Source: Candidatus Nitrosopumilus sp. (GTDB lineage Archaea > Thermoproteota > Nitrososphaeria > Nitrososphaerales > Nitrosopumilaceae). From it: DNA of 64,000 nucleotides. Numbering within the stretch: position 1 is the first letter of the stretch; every line of letters begins with the position of its first letter. The stretch is taken from NCBI GenBank assembly GCA_003702525.1, contig REGJ01000003.1, positions 1 through 64,000 of the forward strand. Reading direction: 5' to 3'. The notes below the pieces were generated by a model that did no database searches, had not been told where the DNA came from, and saw only the letters and a list, made by a program, of their open reading frames with translations. Shown here one piece after another: positions 56,377 to 64,000 of this stretch. Made by a program: the position numbers and the translations under genes.

Positions 56377-58172
56377 TCACCTTTTCCAGTTTTAGTATGG
56401 TAACTAGTGTCACTGCCATAATCAAGATAGAAATCAGGATCCTCTTCTTTTGTTGGAGGGATTGTTAATGGATCAATTGCTTTTTTGACATCATTAAGAG
56501 TTTTAATTTCAGAATCCTCAGCATTTGTTGCAACTCTGTGAATCCAAGACTTTAGAGTATCATCGGGTTTCTTGTGTTCTTTAAACAACTCTATGATTTT
56601 CAAAATTACAGGAATTACTCTTTTAGCAGGAACTCTGTGACAGATTTGTCCCAACATCGCATCACCGTCAGAACGTCCACCTAACAACATTTGATAATTT
56701 GCATACATGTCTTTGCCAACACGTGCACCACCTCCAAAGAATCCAATTGTTGCGATTCCATGCTGACCACAAGAGTTTGGACATCCACTAATCTTGATAG
56801 ATGCATCACGCAAATCGTCATCTTCATCAAGTTTTAGTTCCAAGAATTTTCTTTGGATTTCTTTAGCTAATCTATGAGAATTTGTTAATGCCAAATTACA
56901 GGAAGTTGTTCCAGAGCATCCTATAGGGGCAGTCATGGTGAGGGCGCCAGATTTAGCAAGGCCGATTTCAAGTAGTTTAGAATACAAACGTGGTAAATCA
57001 TCTTCATGAACATAACGTAATGCAATATTTTGTACAAAGCCAGCACGAGCCTTGCCTTCTGCAGAGAAATCACGAATAATGTCAGCTAATGCTTGTAATT
57101 GACTTGAAGTGATATCTCCGGCTTCAAGAGTGATGTATGCAGTTCTATAATCAGATTGTTTTTGTGTTTCAGTGTTAGTTTTTAGCCATCTTGCATAACC
57201 ATCAGGAGAACCACTTCCACTTTCATCACTTACTCTGATTGGGTGTTTAATTTCGTCAGGAGTGTGATCAACATCAAGTTGTGTAATTACAGATTGAGTA
57301 GCTCTTACTACGGCTCTTTCTTTCAGTACAAGATTTTGGAATTTTTCCCAACCCATGTCATTTACAAGATAACGCATTCTATTTCTTGCAAGATTTTTTC
57401 TATCTCCTAATCTATCAAAGATTTTTACTACAGCAATTGAAGTGTAAAGTAAATCTTCTTCAGGAGTAAAGTCTTCTAATTGATGACCAACAAATGATCT
57501 GTTTCCTAATCCCCCACCAAGAAATATTTTGAATCCTTTTTGAGTAGTTCCATCTATTTCTCTAATTTGAGGAATTAATCCAACATCAACAATTCTCACC
57601 ATTCCATGTTTCTCACAACACGTGAAAGTAAATTTGAATTTACGAGGTAAATTTTGACTCATAGGATTTCTCAAAAAGAATTTTGCAGTAGCACGTGCAT
57701 ATGGAGTTGAATCAAATTCTTCATTAGGACAAACACCAGTCATAGGACTGCACATTACATTTCTTACACTATTTCCACATGCCTCTCTCGATGTCATTCC
57801 AACATCAGCAAGGCCACGAAGAATTTCTGAGACATCTTCAAGAATTACCCAGTGTAGTTGAATACTTTCTCTAGTTGTAATATGTGCACTTCCAATAGAA
57901 TATTGCTCACTTAATTGAGATAGTTTTTCAATTTGGTGAGGATAAATTTCACCTGCAGGGAGTTTAATCCTGACCATAGCATAATCACTAGTCATTCTAG
58001 TACCATATGCACCGTGTTGAAGTCTATATCGTCTAAAACTATCTTCATCATATTTTCCTTGACGATATAGTTTTACAGTTTTTGCAAAATCATCAGCCTC
58101 TTCAATTCTTGCCCAATTAATTTTATGCTTAGGAGAATCAGATGCAGATTGTTTAAGATCCGATACTGTCAA
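56364..58172 (-). CDS. Sulfite/nitrite reductase (siroheme, 4Fe-4S)
   Basis: 602 residues, ferredoxin-type assimilatory reductase. Cluster ligands Cys419 and Cys425 (C-x5-C) and Cys464 and Cys468 (C-x3-C) match. Two repeated ferrodoxin-like halves are visible. Sulfite and nitrite cannot be told apart by eye, but the overlapping rhodanese gene favours sulfite and sulfur assimilation. The C-terminus ends GKGECAA. Confidence 0.9.
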   Translation of the reverse strand: MTVSDLKQSASDSPKHKINWARIEEADDFAKTVKLYRQGKYDEDSFRRYRLQHGAYGTRMTSDYAMVRIKLPAGEIYPHQIEKLSQLSEQYSIGSAHITTRESIQLHWVILEDVSEILRGLADVGMTSREACGNSVRNVMCSPMTGVCPNEEFDSTPYARATAKFFLRNPMSQNLPRKFKFTFTCCEKHGMVRIVDVGLIPQIREIDGTTQKGFKIFLGGGLGNRSFVGHQLEDFTPEEDLLYTSIAVVKIFDRLGDRKNLARNRMRYLVNDMGWEKFQNLVLKERAVVRATQSVITQLDVDHTPDEIKHPIRVSDESGSGSPDGYARWLKTNTETQKQSDYRTAYITLEAGDITSSQLQALADIIRDFSAEGKARAGFVQNIALRYVHEDDLPRLYSKLLEIGLAKSGALTMTAPIGCSGTTSCNLALTNSHRLAKEIQRKFLELKLDEDDDLRDASIKISGCPNSCGQHGIATIGFFGGGARVGKDMYANYQMLLGGRSDGDAMLGQICHRVPAKRVIPVILKIIELFKEHKKPDDTLKSWIHRVATNAEDSEIKTLNDVKKAIDPLTIPPTKEEDPDFYLDYGSDTSYHTKTGKGECAA

Positions 58173-58295
58173 TACAACGAAATTCCTTTTTGTTCGGATA
58201 TAAATTTTTGAGAAATGGAGGTTTTGGGACTCAAACTTTCAAGGCTGACGCAATATTTCCTATATTTTCAGGAAAAATTCGTTTCACAGACATGA

Positions 58296-58319
58296 AATAA
58301 TTAGTACATCCTAATTATT
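58296..58319. repeat. Inverted repeat upstream of thi4
   Basis: AATAATTAG (58296-58304) and CTAATTATT (58311-58319), a perfect 9-bp inverted repeat with a six-base spacer, 42 bases before the thi4 ATG. May be an operator or part of the promoter. Confidence 0.5.
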
Positions 58320-58361
58320 GATGTGGGAAAGTATTAATGGGTTCTAGACAGGAAATTTTTC

Positions 58362-59180
58362 ATGCAAGAAGCAACTGTAGCAGAACAATCATCAAAAATA
58401 TTTACAGACATTCGTGAAGTTGAAATCACACAAGCAATAGCAAATGAATTTCACGAAGTGTTAATTGACAGAGCAGAGTCAGACGTAATCATTATCGGTG
58501 CAGGTCCAGCAGGACTTACAGCAAGTAGAGAACTTTCAAACCTAGGTTTCAAAGTTTTAGTTATTGAACAAAACAACTACCTAGGCGGAGGATATTGGTT
58601 AGGGGGTTACATGATGAATCCAGTTACAGTTAGAGAACCTGCACAAAAAATTTGGGATGAATTAGGTGTACCATACAAAAAAGTAAAAGATGGATTGTAT
58701 TTGACACCAGGTCCACATGCAGTTTCAAAATTAATTGCAGGGGCATGTGATGCAGGAGTAAAATTCTTACAGTTAACAAAATTTGATGACTTGGTTCTAA
58801 AGAACGGAAGAGTTGCAGGAATTGTTGTTAACTGGATGCCAGTTTCAGCATTGCCACGGAACATTACATGCGTTGATCCAGTAGCATTTGAAGCTAAAAT
58901 AATCATTGATGCATCAGGACATGATTCTGTTGCAGTGAAAAGACTAGTTGACAGAGGTTTAGCTGAATGGAAAGGAATGGAGCCAATGTTTGTAAATGAC
59001 GGTGAAGAACATGTAGTTCACAAAACAGGTGAAATTTACCCAGGACTAATTGCAGCAGGAATGTCAGTCACAGAAACTCACGGGTTAGCAAGAATGGGAC
59101 CAACCTTTGGTTCAATGTTGTACTCTGGAAAGAGAGCAGCAGAAATTGCAGCTGAGAAAATCAAAGAGTTAGAAAGATAA
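58362..59180 (+). CDS. thi4: Thiamine thiazole synthase Thi4
   Basis: 272 residues. NAD/FAD-type Rossmann GAGPAGLTASREL near residue 46, GGGYWLGGYMMNP, and ASGHDSVAVKRL. Cys170 in NITCVDP sits where yeast Thi4 has its sulfur-donor Cys205 and methanogen enzymes have His. This suggests the Cys-type (suicidal) enzyme rather than sulfide-using. It makes the thiazole of thiamine from NAD and glycine. No TPP riboswitch seen. Confidence 0.93.
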   Translation: MQEATVAEQSSKIFTDIREVEITQAIANEFHEVLIDRAESDVIIIGAGPAGLTASRELSNLGFKVLVIEQNNYLGGGYWLGGYMMNPVTVREPAQKIWDELGVPYKKVKDGLYLTPGPHAVSKLIAGACDAGVKFLQLTKFDDLVLKNGRVAGIVVNWMPVSALPRNITCVDPVAFEAKIIIDASGHDSVAVKRLVDRGLAEWKGMEPMFVNDGEEHVVHKTGEIYPGLIAAGMSVTETHGLARMGPTFGSMLYSGKRAAEIAAEKIKELER

Positions 59181-59203
59181 GCAATCAATCCATTGTTTTT
59201 CTA

Positions 59204-59974
59204 GTGAAAATAAGTAAAATTATCATTTATGACGAACCCACAGTTCCAGAAATTCAGATATACAACATAGAGAAATTTCTTAAAAAAACATTTCATGTAG
59301 ATATAGAAATACGAAAAAACTTTTTTAAAAATACAAATGACAAATTATTTCAAGAAATTGCCACTACAAGAATTTTTGAATTAAAAAAACAATTTTCAAG
59401 ACACATTCCAACAGAAGCAGAAATACAAATGGAAAAAGAAAACACAGATAATTCGCAAAATGAAGAAAAAATTCTTTATGATGGGTTTGAATTTCAGAAA
59501 ATAATTTCAAAGTTTATTCCTGTAGATGAAAGTAATCAAGATGTTCTAAGCATAATTTTTACAAACAAACTAACTTGTACATTTGATGAAAGTGACTCCA
59601 GATATCATGCAAGAGCACTAATTGGAACAAATCCTGCAATAATTTCAACAACAGGAATAATTGAAGCGCCAGCAAAGCCTAAAGAATACTACCTTGAATT
59701 AATGACAAATTTTAGTGAAGAGAACATAGAAAAAATCAAAGAGAAGTACAAAGGTGAATTTTTGGAATACAATGATCCAAGATTATCAGAAGTCGTAGAA
59801 AGTTATCTGTTGCAGATGATCATGTATTATGAAACAGGAGATGCATTTTGTGAAGAAAAAGAATGTAGGTTGTATAATGCACATTGGCAAAAAGATCTTC
59901 TTTACACACAATTAAGCAAGAAATTTTGTAAAAAACATGAAAAGAGTTTTGAAAAAATAACCAGTCATCCTTAA
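59204..59974 (+). CDS. Archaeal hypothetical protein (DUF6775-like), 256 aa
   Basis: GTG start. Features: KIIIYDEPTVPEIQIYNIEKF at the beginning, YHARALIGTNPAIISTTGII in the middle, and FCEEKECRLYNAHWQKDLLY near the end. It resembles a conserved archaeal protein of unknown role. The HWQKDLLY region and paired cysteines (C-x4-C, and KFCKKH) may bind metal, though this is uncertain. Follows thi4 by 23 bases. Confidence 0.7.
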   Translation: MKISKIIIYDEPTVPEIQIYNIEKFLKKTFHVDIEIRKNFFKNTNDKLFQEIATTRIFELKKQFSRHIPTEAEIQMEKENTDNSQNEEKILYDGFEFQKIISKFIPVDESNQDVLSIIFTNKLTCTFDESDSRYHARALIGTNPAIISTTGIIEAPAKPKEYYLELMTNFSEENIEKIKEKYKGEFLEYNDPRLSEVVESYLLQMIMYYETGDAFCEEKECRLYNAHWQKDLLYTQLSKKFCKKHEKSFEKITSHP

Positions 59975-60876
59975 ACAGATTTGATATCTTTACGTATTTT
60001 TTCAGAGGATTTTTTGAGAGAAGAAGATTCAATATCATCAAGTTTCAGTTGTTGGATTTCAATCACACCGTTTTGATTGATTTTTACAGGAACACCCATT
60101 GCAACATTATGTTCGCCATACTCACCCTCAAGAACAATAGAAGCAGGAATAGAGATTTCTTTTTTGTTTGAAATAGCATCAATTACATCAAATGTATTTT
60201 TAGCAATACCAAACTGAGATCTACTCTTAAAATTTCTCAAAGTTCTCCAATAGTTTCGTACATTTTCTGTAATAGTATCACGGCTATCAATCATAGAAAA
60301 GAGAGGATTGCCACCAACAGAAACACCAGAAAAGATTGGAACCATAGAATCACCGTGTTCACCTAAAACAAGAGCATTTGAGACAGATGATTGTGGGACA
60401 GATAATGTTTCAGAGATATAATAACGAAATCTACTGGTGTCAAGACTAGATGCAATTCCAATTACTTTGAATCTAGAAAATCCACTTGTTTTTTGAAAAA
60501 AGTAAGTTAAAACATCAAGAGGGTTTGAAACTATCAAAACTATTGCGGAAGGGCAATACTGTTTTATTTTTTCTGCAATGTCTTTTATCATTGCCACTTG
60601 ATAGTCAATGTTTTCAGCACGATCTTTTGTGTAAACACCAACACTTGCAGCAATAACAACAATATCAGAGCCTACTAATTCAGAATAATCATCAGTGCCA
60701 CGAATAGAAAATTTAGAATTTGCAGGAATTGCACTTGCAACATCCAAGGATTCACCAATTGCTTTTTCTTTCGTAGTGTTTACAAGGAGAACATCATCTA
60801 ACCCATTTGAAATACAAAGAAATGCAATAGATGCACCAACTCTACCAGTTCCAACAATGGAAATCAACAGTATCAC
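59971..60876 (-). CDS. mdh: Malate/lactate dehydrogenase
   Basis: 301 residues, GTG start. NAD-binding GTGRVGAS, VSNPLDVLTYFFQK, the catalytic His in LGEHGDSMVP and Arg in DTSRFR. The substrate loop is SVGVYTKDRAENID instead of the usual GxxRKPGMTR, so malate versus lactate specificity is unclear. Malate dehydrogenase is likeliest, serving C4 acid metabolism. Four bases downstream of a universal stress gene. Confidence 0.88.
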   Translation of the reverse strand: MILLISIVGTGRVGASIAFLCISNGLDDVLLVNTTKEKAIGESLDVASAIPANSKFSIRGTDDYSELVGSDIVVIAASVGVYTKDRAENIDYQVAMIKDIAEKIKQYCPSAIVLIVSNPLDVLTYFFQKTSGFSRFKVIGIASSLDTSRFRYYISETLSVPQSSVSNALVLGEHGDSMVPIFSGVSVGGNPLFSMIDSRDTITENVRNYWRTLRNFKSRSQFGIAKNTFDVIDAISNKKEISIPASIVLEGEYGEHNVAMGVPVKINQNGVIEIQQLKLDDIESSSLKKSSEKIRKDIKSV

Positions 60877-60880
60877 TAGA

Positions 60881-61312
60881 TTATTTTACTATAAGAACTG
60901 GACATTTTGCTTTTTGAGAAACACCATTTGCAACACTGCCCAAGATGACCTTGTCTAATCCTGTACGTCCATGAGAACCAATCACGATAAGGTCATGTTT
61001 TCTAGATTTTGCAAAAATCACAATATCAGTTACAACGGATTTTGATTTGATGATATGGGATTTTACTGAAATATTATTTTTTTTAGCAATTGCTTCTAAT
61101 TTTTCAAGATGTTTTTCTGAAACCTTTTTTTGCTTTTTGATTAATTCATTGTCAGCTCGAGAATCATAGTACTTATGATGCCAAGCATCTCCTTCAAGAC
61201 AAGTTAACAAAGTTAGTTTTGAGTCATATTTTTTTGCAATGTCAACTGCGACTTTGAAAGATCTAGTAGACGGTGTAGATAAATCAAAGGGGATCAGAAT
61301 ATTCTTAAACAA
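60881..61312 (-). CDS. Universal stress protein (UspA)
   Basis: 143 residues with ILIPFDLSTPSTRSFKVAVD and the ATP-binding motif G-x2-G-x9-G-S in VIGSHGRTGLDKVILGS. ATP-binding Usp, probably linked to energy stress. Lies five bases downstream of the RaiA-like gene. Confidence 0.93.
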   Translation of the reverse strand: MFKNILIPFDLSTPSTRSFKVAVDIAKKYDSKLTLLTCLEGDAWHHKYYDSRADNELIKKQKKVSEKHLEKLEAIAKKNNISVKSHIIKSKSVVTDIVIFAKSRKHDLIVIGSHGRTGLDKVILGSVANGVSQKAKCPVLIVK

Positions 61313-61317
61313 TTTTT

Positions 61318-61659
61318 CTAAACCTCTCTTTTACGTACACTATCTCTTTGACGTTTATCATCATGTTTTGATAATTCTCGTTCTAGTTTTCTAGACAACT
61401 CATCGGCAATTTTGAGAATATCCCAATCAGATTCAGTATAGACAAGTTGGTTTTTGGATGTCTTTATTGTAGCTGTGACATCATAATGGGTTCTACTGCC
61501 TTCAGAATTTTGAGATTTGACATCAATTTTAGCCTCAATGATATTAGACAGAACAGGTTGAACTTTCTCAAGGGCTGCACCAAATTTTGAATAAAGTACT
61601 TCATTTGCAGGTTCATCTTTAGATAAACCAACTATGTATAATGGGGTTTTTTTGCTCAT
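61318..61659 (-). CDS. RaiA/HPF-like (sigma-54 modulation) domain protein, 113 aa
   Basis: ATG 61659 chosen; longer readings add unlikely residues. RTHYDVTATIKTSKNQLVYT followed by the helix LKIADELSRKLERELSKHDD resembles HPF/RaiA ribosome-hibernation proteins, which bind the 30S subunit. It is shorter than long HPF. Role in ribosome protection is inferred. Confidence 0.7.
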   Translation of the reverse strand: MSKKTPLYIVGLSKDEPANEVLYSKFGAALEKVQPVLSNIIEAKIDVKSQNSEGSRTHYDVTATIKTSKNQLVYTESDWDILKIADELSRKLERELSKHDDKRQRDSVRKREV

Positions 61660-61770
61660 AAAATATATCTTTAAAATGTGATTAAATACTTTATAGTAAT
61701 TATTAGTCGTGATTTTCATTCATGATACTGGAAAAGACATGTTTTTAATGAATATCCCAAAAAGTTCAGT

Positions 61771-62625
61771 GTGAACCTAAAAAATTCAAAATTAACAAAA
61801 CTTTTGACAAAACCAATTGCAGTAGAACCAAATTCAACATTGGTAAAAGTTAGAGATGCATTACTCAAAAACAAAGTCAAAAGAGTGGTGGTGGTAGAAA
61901 AGAAAAAACCAATTGCAGTAATTACTGAAAAAGACATTGCAAAGAAAATTTACGAGTTAGGAAATAAGCCGATCAAATCAGTACTTGCAAAAAGTTTCAA
62001 ACCAAAAAAACTATTCACACTAACTAGAGAAAATACAGTTAAAGAATGTGCAAAGATGATGAAAAAACACAGAATTAGTGTTGTGATTATTTTAAATGAA
62101 GATAAGACACTTGGAGGAATTATAACAAAAACTGACCTAGTTAAGATATTCCTAACAAAAGGTTCTGAATCACTCAAAGTATCTCAAGTGATGAAGAAAA
62201 ATCTAGTAACAGCGTCACCAAGTGATCCCATATTACATGTTGAAAGTTTGTTGTTAAAATATGGAATATCAAGGGTAGTTATAAAGAGAAACCAAAAACC
62301 AGTAGGAATTATTACATTCAGAGATTTTGTGCCTGCAAAAATACCTCAATGGATTGCAGAATCAGCAGACCCAAAAGAAGTGCAAGAGTACAAGTTCAAA
62401 AAAGGATTAGAAGAGAGTCATGCAAACCAAATGAGTTACCTGTTCCCATTTCATGCAACAGACATTATGGCTTCAAAACCAATTACAGTTGGGGCCGATA
62501 AAGAAATCAGAGTAGCAATTACACTTATGATTAAACACAACATTAGCGGATTGCCAGTTGTAAAGAATTCAAAATTAGTAGGAATTATTACAAAATCAGA
62601 TATTGTTGGAGTTCTTGCCAGTTAA
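61771..62625 (+). CDS. Four-CBS-domain protein
   Basis: 284 residues, GTG start. Four CBS motifs at about 8-60, 70-125, 132-185 and 220-284, e.g. KKPIAVITEKDIAKK, KTLGGIITKTDLVKI and KLVGIITKSDIVGV. CBS pairs bind adenine nucleotides, so this may sense AMP or ATP. It lies in opposite orientation to the neighbouring Usp genes. Confidence 0.92.
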   Translation: MNLKNSKLTKLLTKPIAVEPNSTLVKVRDALLKNKVKRVVVVEKKKPIAVITEKDIAKKIYELGNKPIKSVLAKSFKPKKLFTLTRENTVKECAKMMKKHRISVVIILNEDKTLGGIITKTDLVKIFLTKGSESLKVSQVMKKNLVTASPSDPILHVESLLLKYGISRVVIKRNQKPVGIITFRDFVPAKIPQWIAESADPKEVQEYKFKKGLEESHANQMSYLFPFHATDIMASKPITVGADKEIRVAITLMIKHNISGLPVVKNSKLVGIITKSDIVGVLAS

Positions 62626-63051
62626 TTATTTTATAATTAGTAATGAACAGTTTGAATGTTGAGCAAGTTTATTTGAAACACTTCCAAGAAAAAATCCTGT
62701 AATTGCACCAAGGCCCTTATTTCCAACAATTACTAAATCACATTTTTCAGATTTGGCAATTTTTTCAATTTCAGATACAATATTTCTCCCTTCTTTAAGG
62801 AAAGATTTTGCAGTGATTCCTTTTTTTGCAGCTCTTAATTTTGCATCATCAAGAGTTTTTTTACCAAATTTTCTAAGCATACCCATGTACTCTTTACGAT
62901 CAAGTAAATTAATTGATGATTTTTCTGCAACATAAAGTAGAATTATCTTAGAATCAAATGCATGAGCAATTTCAATTGCACGTTGTAATGCTTTTTTAGA
63001 ACACCTAGAGCCATCGACGGGAACAAGAATTGTTTTAAAATTGTTAGTCAT
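62626..63051 (-). CDS. Universal stress protein (UspA)
   Basis: 141 residues. TILVPVDGSRCSKKALQRAI and the G-x2-G-x9-G-S motif VGNKGLGAITGFFLGSVSN. It shares a 48-base exact block with the next Usp gene (62815-62862 against 63241-63288). Its start overlaps the end of the upstream Usp gene by four bases, so they are an operon. Confidence 0.93.
   Translation of the reverse strand: MTNNFKTILVPVDGSRCSKKALQRAIEIAHAFDSKIILLYVAEKSSINLLDRKEYMGMLRKFGKKTLDDAKLRAAKKGITAKSFLKEGRNIVSEIEKIAKSEKCDLVIVGNKGLGAITGFFLGSVSNKLAQHSNCSLLIIK
62815..62862 (-). repeat. 48-base exact repeat, copy 1 (usp paralogue)
   Basis: Identical to 63241-63288; encodes the DDAKLRAAKKGI segment in both genes. Confidence 0.8.
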
Positions 63052-63479
63052 TTTACAACAAGCACTGGTTTTTTGGACTTGTGTAATACATAGTTTGAAA
63101 CACTACCCAAGAAAAGCTCTTTTGCAGAACTTCTTCCACGAGCACCAATAACAACTAAGTCAATTCCATTTCTTTTATTATTTACAAATCGTGCAATATC
63201 ATATCCAGGATCACCCGACAATGATTTTGAAATCAATTTGATTCCTTTTTTTGCAGCTCTTAATTTTGCATCATCAAGAGTTTTTTTCATTTCTTTTGAG
63301 GTGTTGAAATCTAAAAATCCCAAAGGGTGAATTGCATAAATCCCAGGCACAGATTTTATACTCAATGCAACAATTACACCCTGAGATTGTCTTGCTAAAT
63401 GAATAGCCATGTCTAATCCACGAATAGAATTTTTTGAACCATCAAGAGGTACAAGAATCTTCTTGGTTTTAATGACCAT
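63048..63479 (-). CDS. Universal stress protein (UspA)
   Basis: 143 residues. ILVPLDGSKNSIRGLDMAIH and the ATP motif G-x2-G-x9-G-S in IGARGRSSAKELFLGSVSN. It is the upstream member of a two-gene Usp operon. Confidence 0.93.
   Translation of the reverse strand: MVIKTKKILVPLDGSKNSIRGLDMAIHLARQSQGVIVALSIKSVPGIYAIHPLGFLDFNTSKEMKKTLDDAKLRAAKKGIKLISKSLSGDPGYDIARFVNNKRNGIDLVVIGARGRSSAKELFLGSVSNYVLHKSKKPVLVVK
63241..63288 (-). repeat. 48-base exact repeat, copy 2 (usp paralogue)
   Basis: Second copy of the 62815-62862 block, in the adjacent Usp gene. Confidence 0.8.
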
Positions 63480-63590
63480 GTTTTAAAATAGTCAAATTGA
63501 ACATTAAAAGGCTTTAGTAATTATCCTGACTGATTTTCAATTATGATAATTTAGAATTTATATGATATAATTGAAGATAGTCAAAAAATT

Positions 63591-64000
63591 ATGGATAATA
63601 CATTTGTCAATCAAGTTATGAGCAAAAATGTCTTGACAGCAGAAAAATCTACATCACTACAAGATGCAGCAGAAAAAATGAACCAACTCAATGTTGGTTG
63701 TGTAATCGTAACAGAGGAATCAAAACCGGTAGGAATCATTACTGAAAGAGATTTTGTAACAAAAGTGGCAGCAGAAGGAAGGCCATTGTTTACTGAAATT
63801 TCAGAAGTGATGTCGTCTCCTTTGATAACAATAGATCCTGAAGAAACAATATGGGAAGCATCAGAAATTATGAAAGAAAAGTTAATTCATAAACTTCCAG
63901 TTATCGAAAATGAAAGAATTGTAGGAGTCATTACAACATCAGACATTGTAAGAATCTCTAGTGTTGGATCTGATTCTCAAATGCGTAAAATATGTGACCA
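63591..64000 (+). CDS. CBS-domain protein, cut by the window end
   Basis: ATG 63591; 136 codons are visible, beginning MDNTFVNQVMSKNVLTAEKS. Two CBS motifs: KPVGIITERDFVTKV and ERIVGVITTSDIVRI. The stop lies outside the window. Near the Usp/CBS cluster, so probably part of the same energy or stress sensing set. Confidence 0.93.
   Translation, partial: MDNTFVNQVMSKNVLTAEKSTSLQDAAEKMNQLNVGCVIVTEESKPVGIITERDFVTKVAAEGRPLFTEISEVMSSPLITIDPEETIWEASEIMKEKLIHKLPVIENERIVGVITTSDIVRISSVGSDSQMRKICD

Noticed and set aside
58173..58361. TPP riboswitch before thi4
   Set aside because: The conserved CUGAGA and ACCUGAUCUGG segments of the TPP aptamer are absent.
1..64000. Insertion sequences, prophage or integrated element
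   Set aside because: No transposase, integrase or phage genes were seen, and no direct repeats flank the tRNA-Ser gene that I could detect.

Overview
This AT-rich window comes from an ammonia-oxidising thaumarchaeon (Nitrosopumilus-like, marine group I.1a). Lineage evidence includes an archaeal EF-2, a stand-alone cdvA cell-division gene, FEN1, an archaeal proteasome beta subunit, a DRG-type GTPase, archaeal phosphoglycolate phosphatase and Thi4, a tRNA-Ser without encoded CCA, and many thaumarchaeal orphan families. Genes are dense on both strands, often overlap by a few bases, frequently use TTG or GTG starts, and mostly lack Shine-Dalgarno sequences. TATA boxes lie about 25 bases before several starts, as expected for leaderless transcripts. 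No insertion sequence, prophage, CRISPR array or rRNA was seen.

Layout. 0-9.3 kb: EF-2, a SIS-domain protein, two candidate futalosine-pathway menaquinone genes (an MqnA/MqnD-like protein and a CofH/MqnE-like radical SAM enzyme), and a 1015-residue secreted coiled-coil metalloprotease. 9.3-25 kb: TPR proteins, an Lrp regulator, a membrane DnaJ-domain protein, an HD-domain protein, a GlcD-type flavoprotein, superoxide dismutase, a SNF2 ATPase, a PAC2 protein, and several tiny zinc-binding proteins. 25-38 kb: an orphan DppBC permease pair behind a hairpin leader, a JAMM protease next to a coiled-coil protein, SRPBCC proteins, tRNA-Ser(CGA), FEN1, acetyl-CoA synthetase, and cdvA with repeated upstream motifs. 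38-52 kb: a tandem ThyX-like protein, MsrB, homoserine dehydrogenase with an MCT-1/PUA protein, a proteasome beta subunit without its catalytic threonine, M20 peptidase, NnrD, TrmI, a candidate structured ncRNA near 46.7 kb, ArgS with phosphoglycolate phosphatase, and a DRG GTPase. 52-64 kb: a Lys/Ala-repeat basic protein facing a 550-residue collagen-like protein, a TPR protein, sulfite/nitrite reductase with tandem rhodanese, Thi4, a malate/lactate dehydrogenase, and a cluster of three universal stress proteins, two CBS-domain proteins and a RaiA/HPF-like protein.

Most genes are core housekeeping: translation, replication and repair, C4 and acetyl-CoA metabolism, sulfur and thiamine supply, redox defence. 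The features most worth a second look are the candidate ncRNA at 46627-46731, the hairpin leader at 25014-25073 with a similar closing stem, the collagen-like protein, the Thr1-less proteasome subunit, the tandem ThyX-like protein with degenerate motifs, and the secreted coiled-coil metalloprotease. All functional calls are from reading the sequence; no database search was run.
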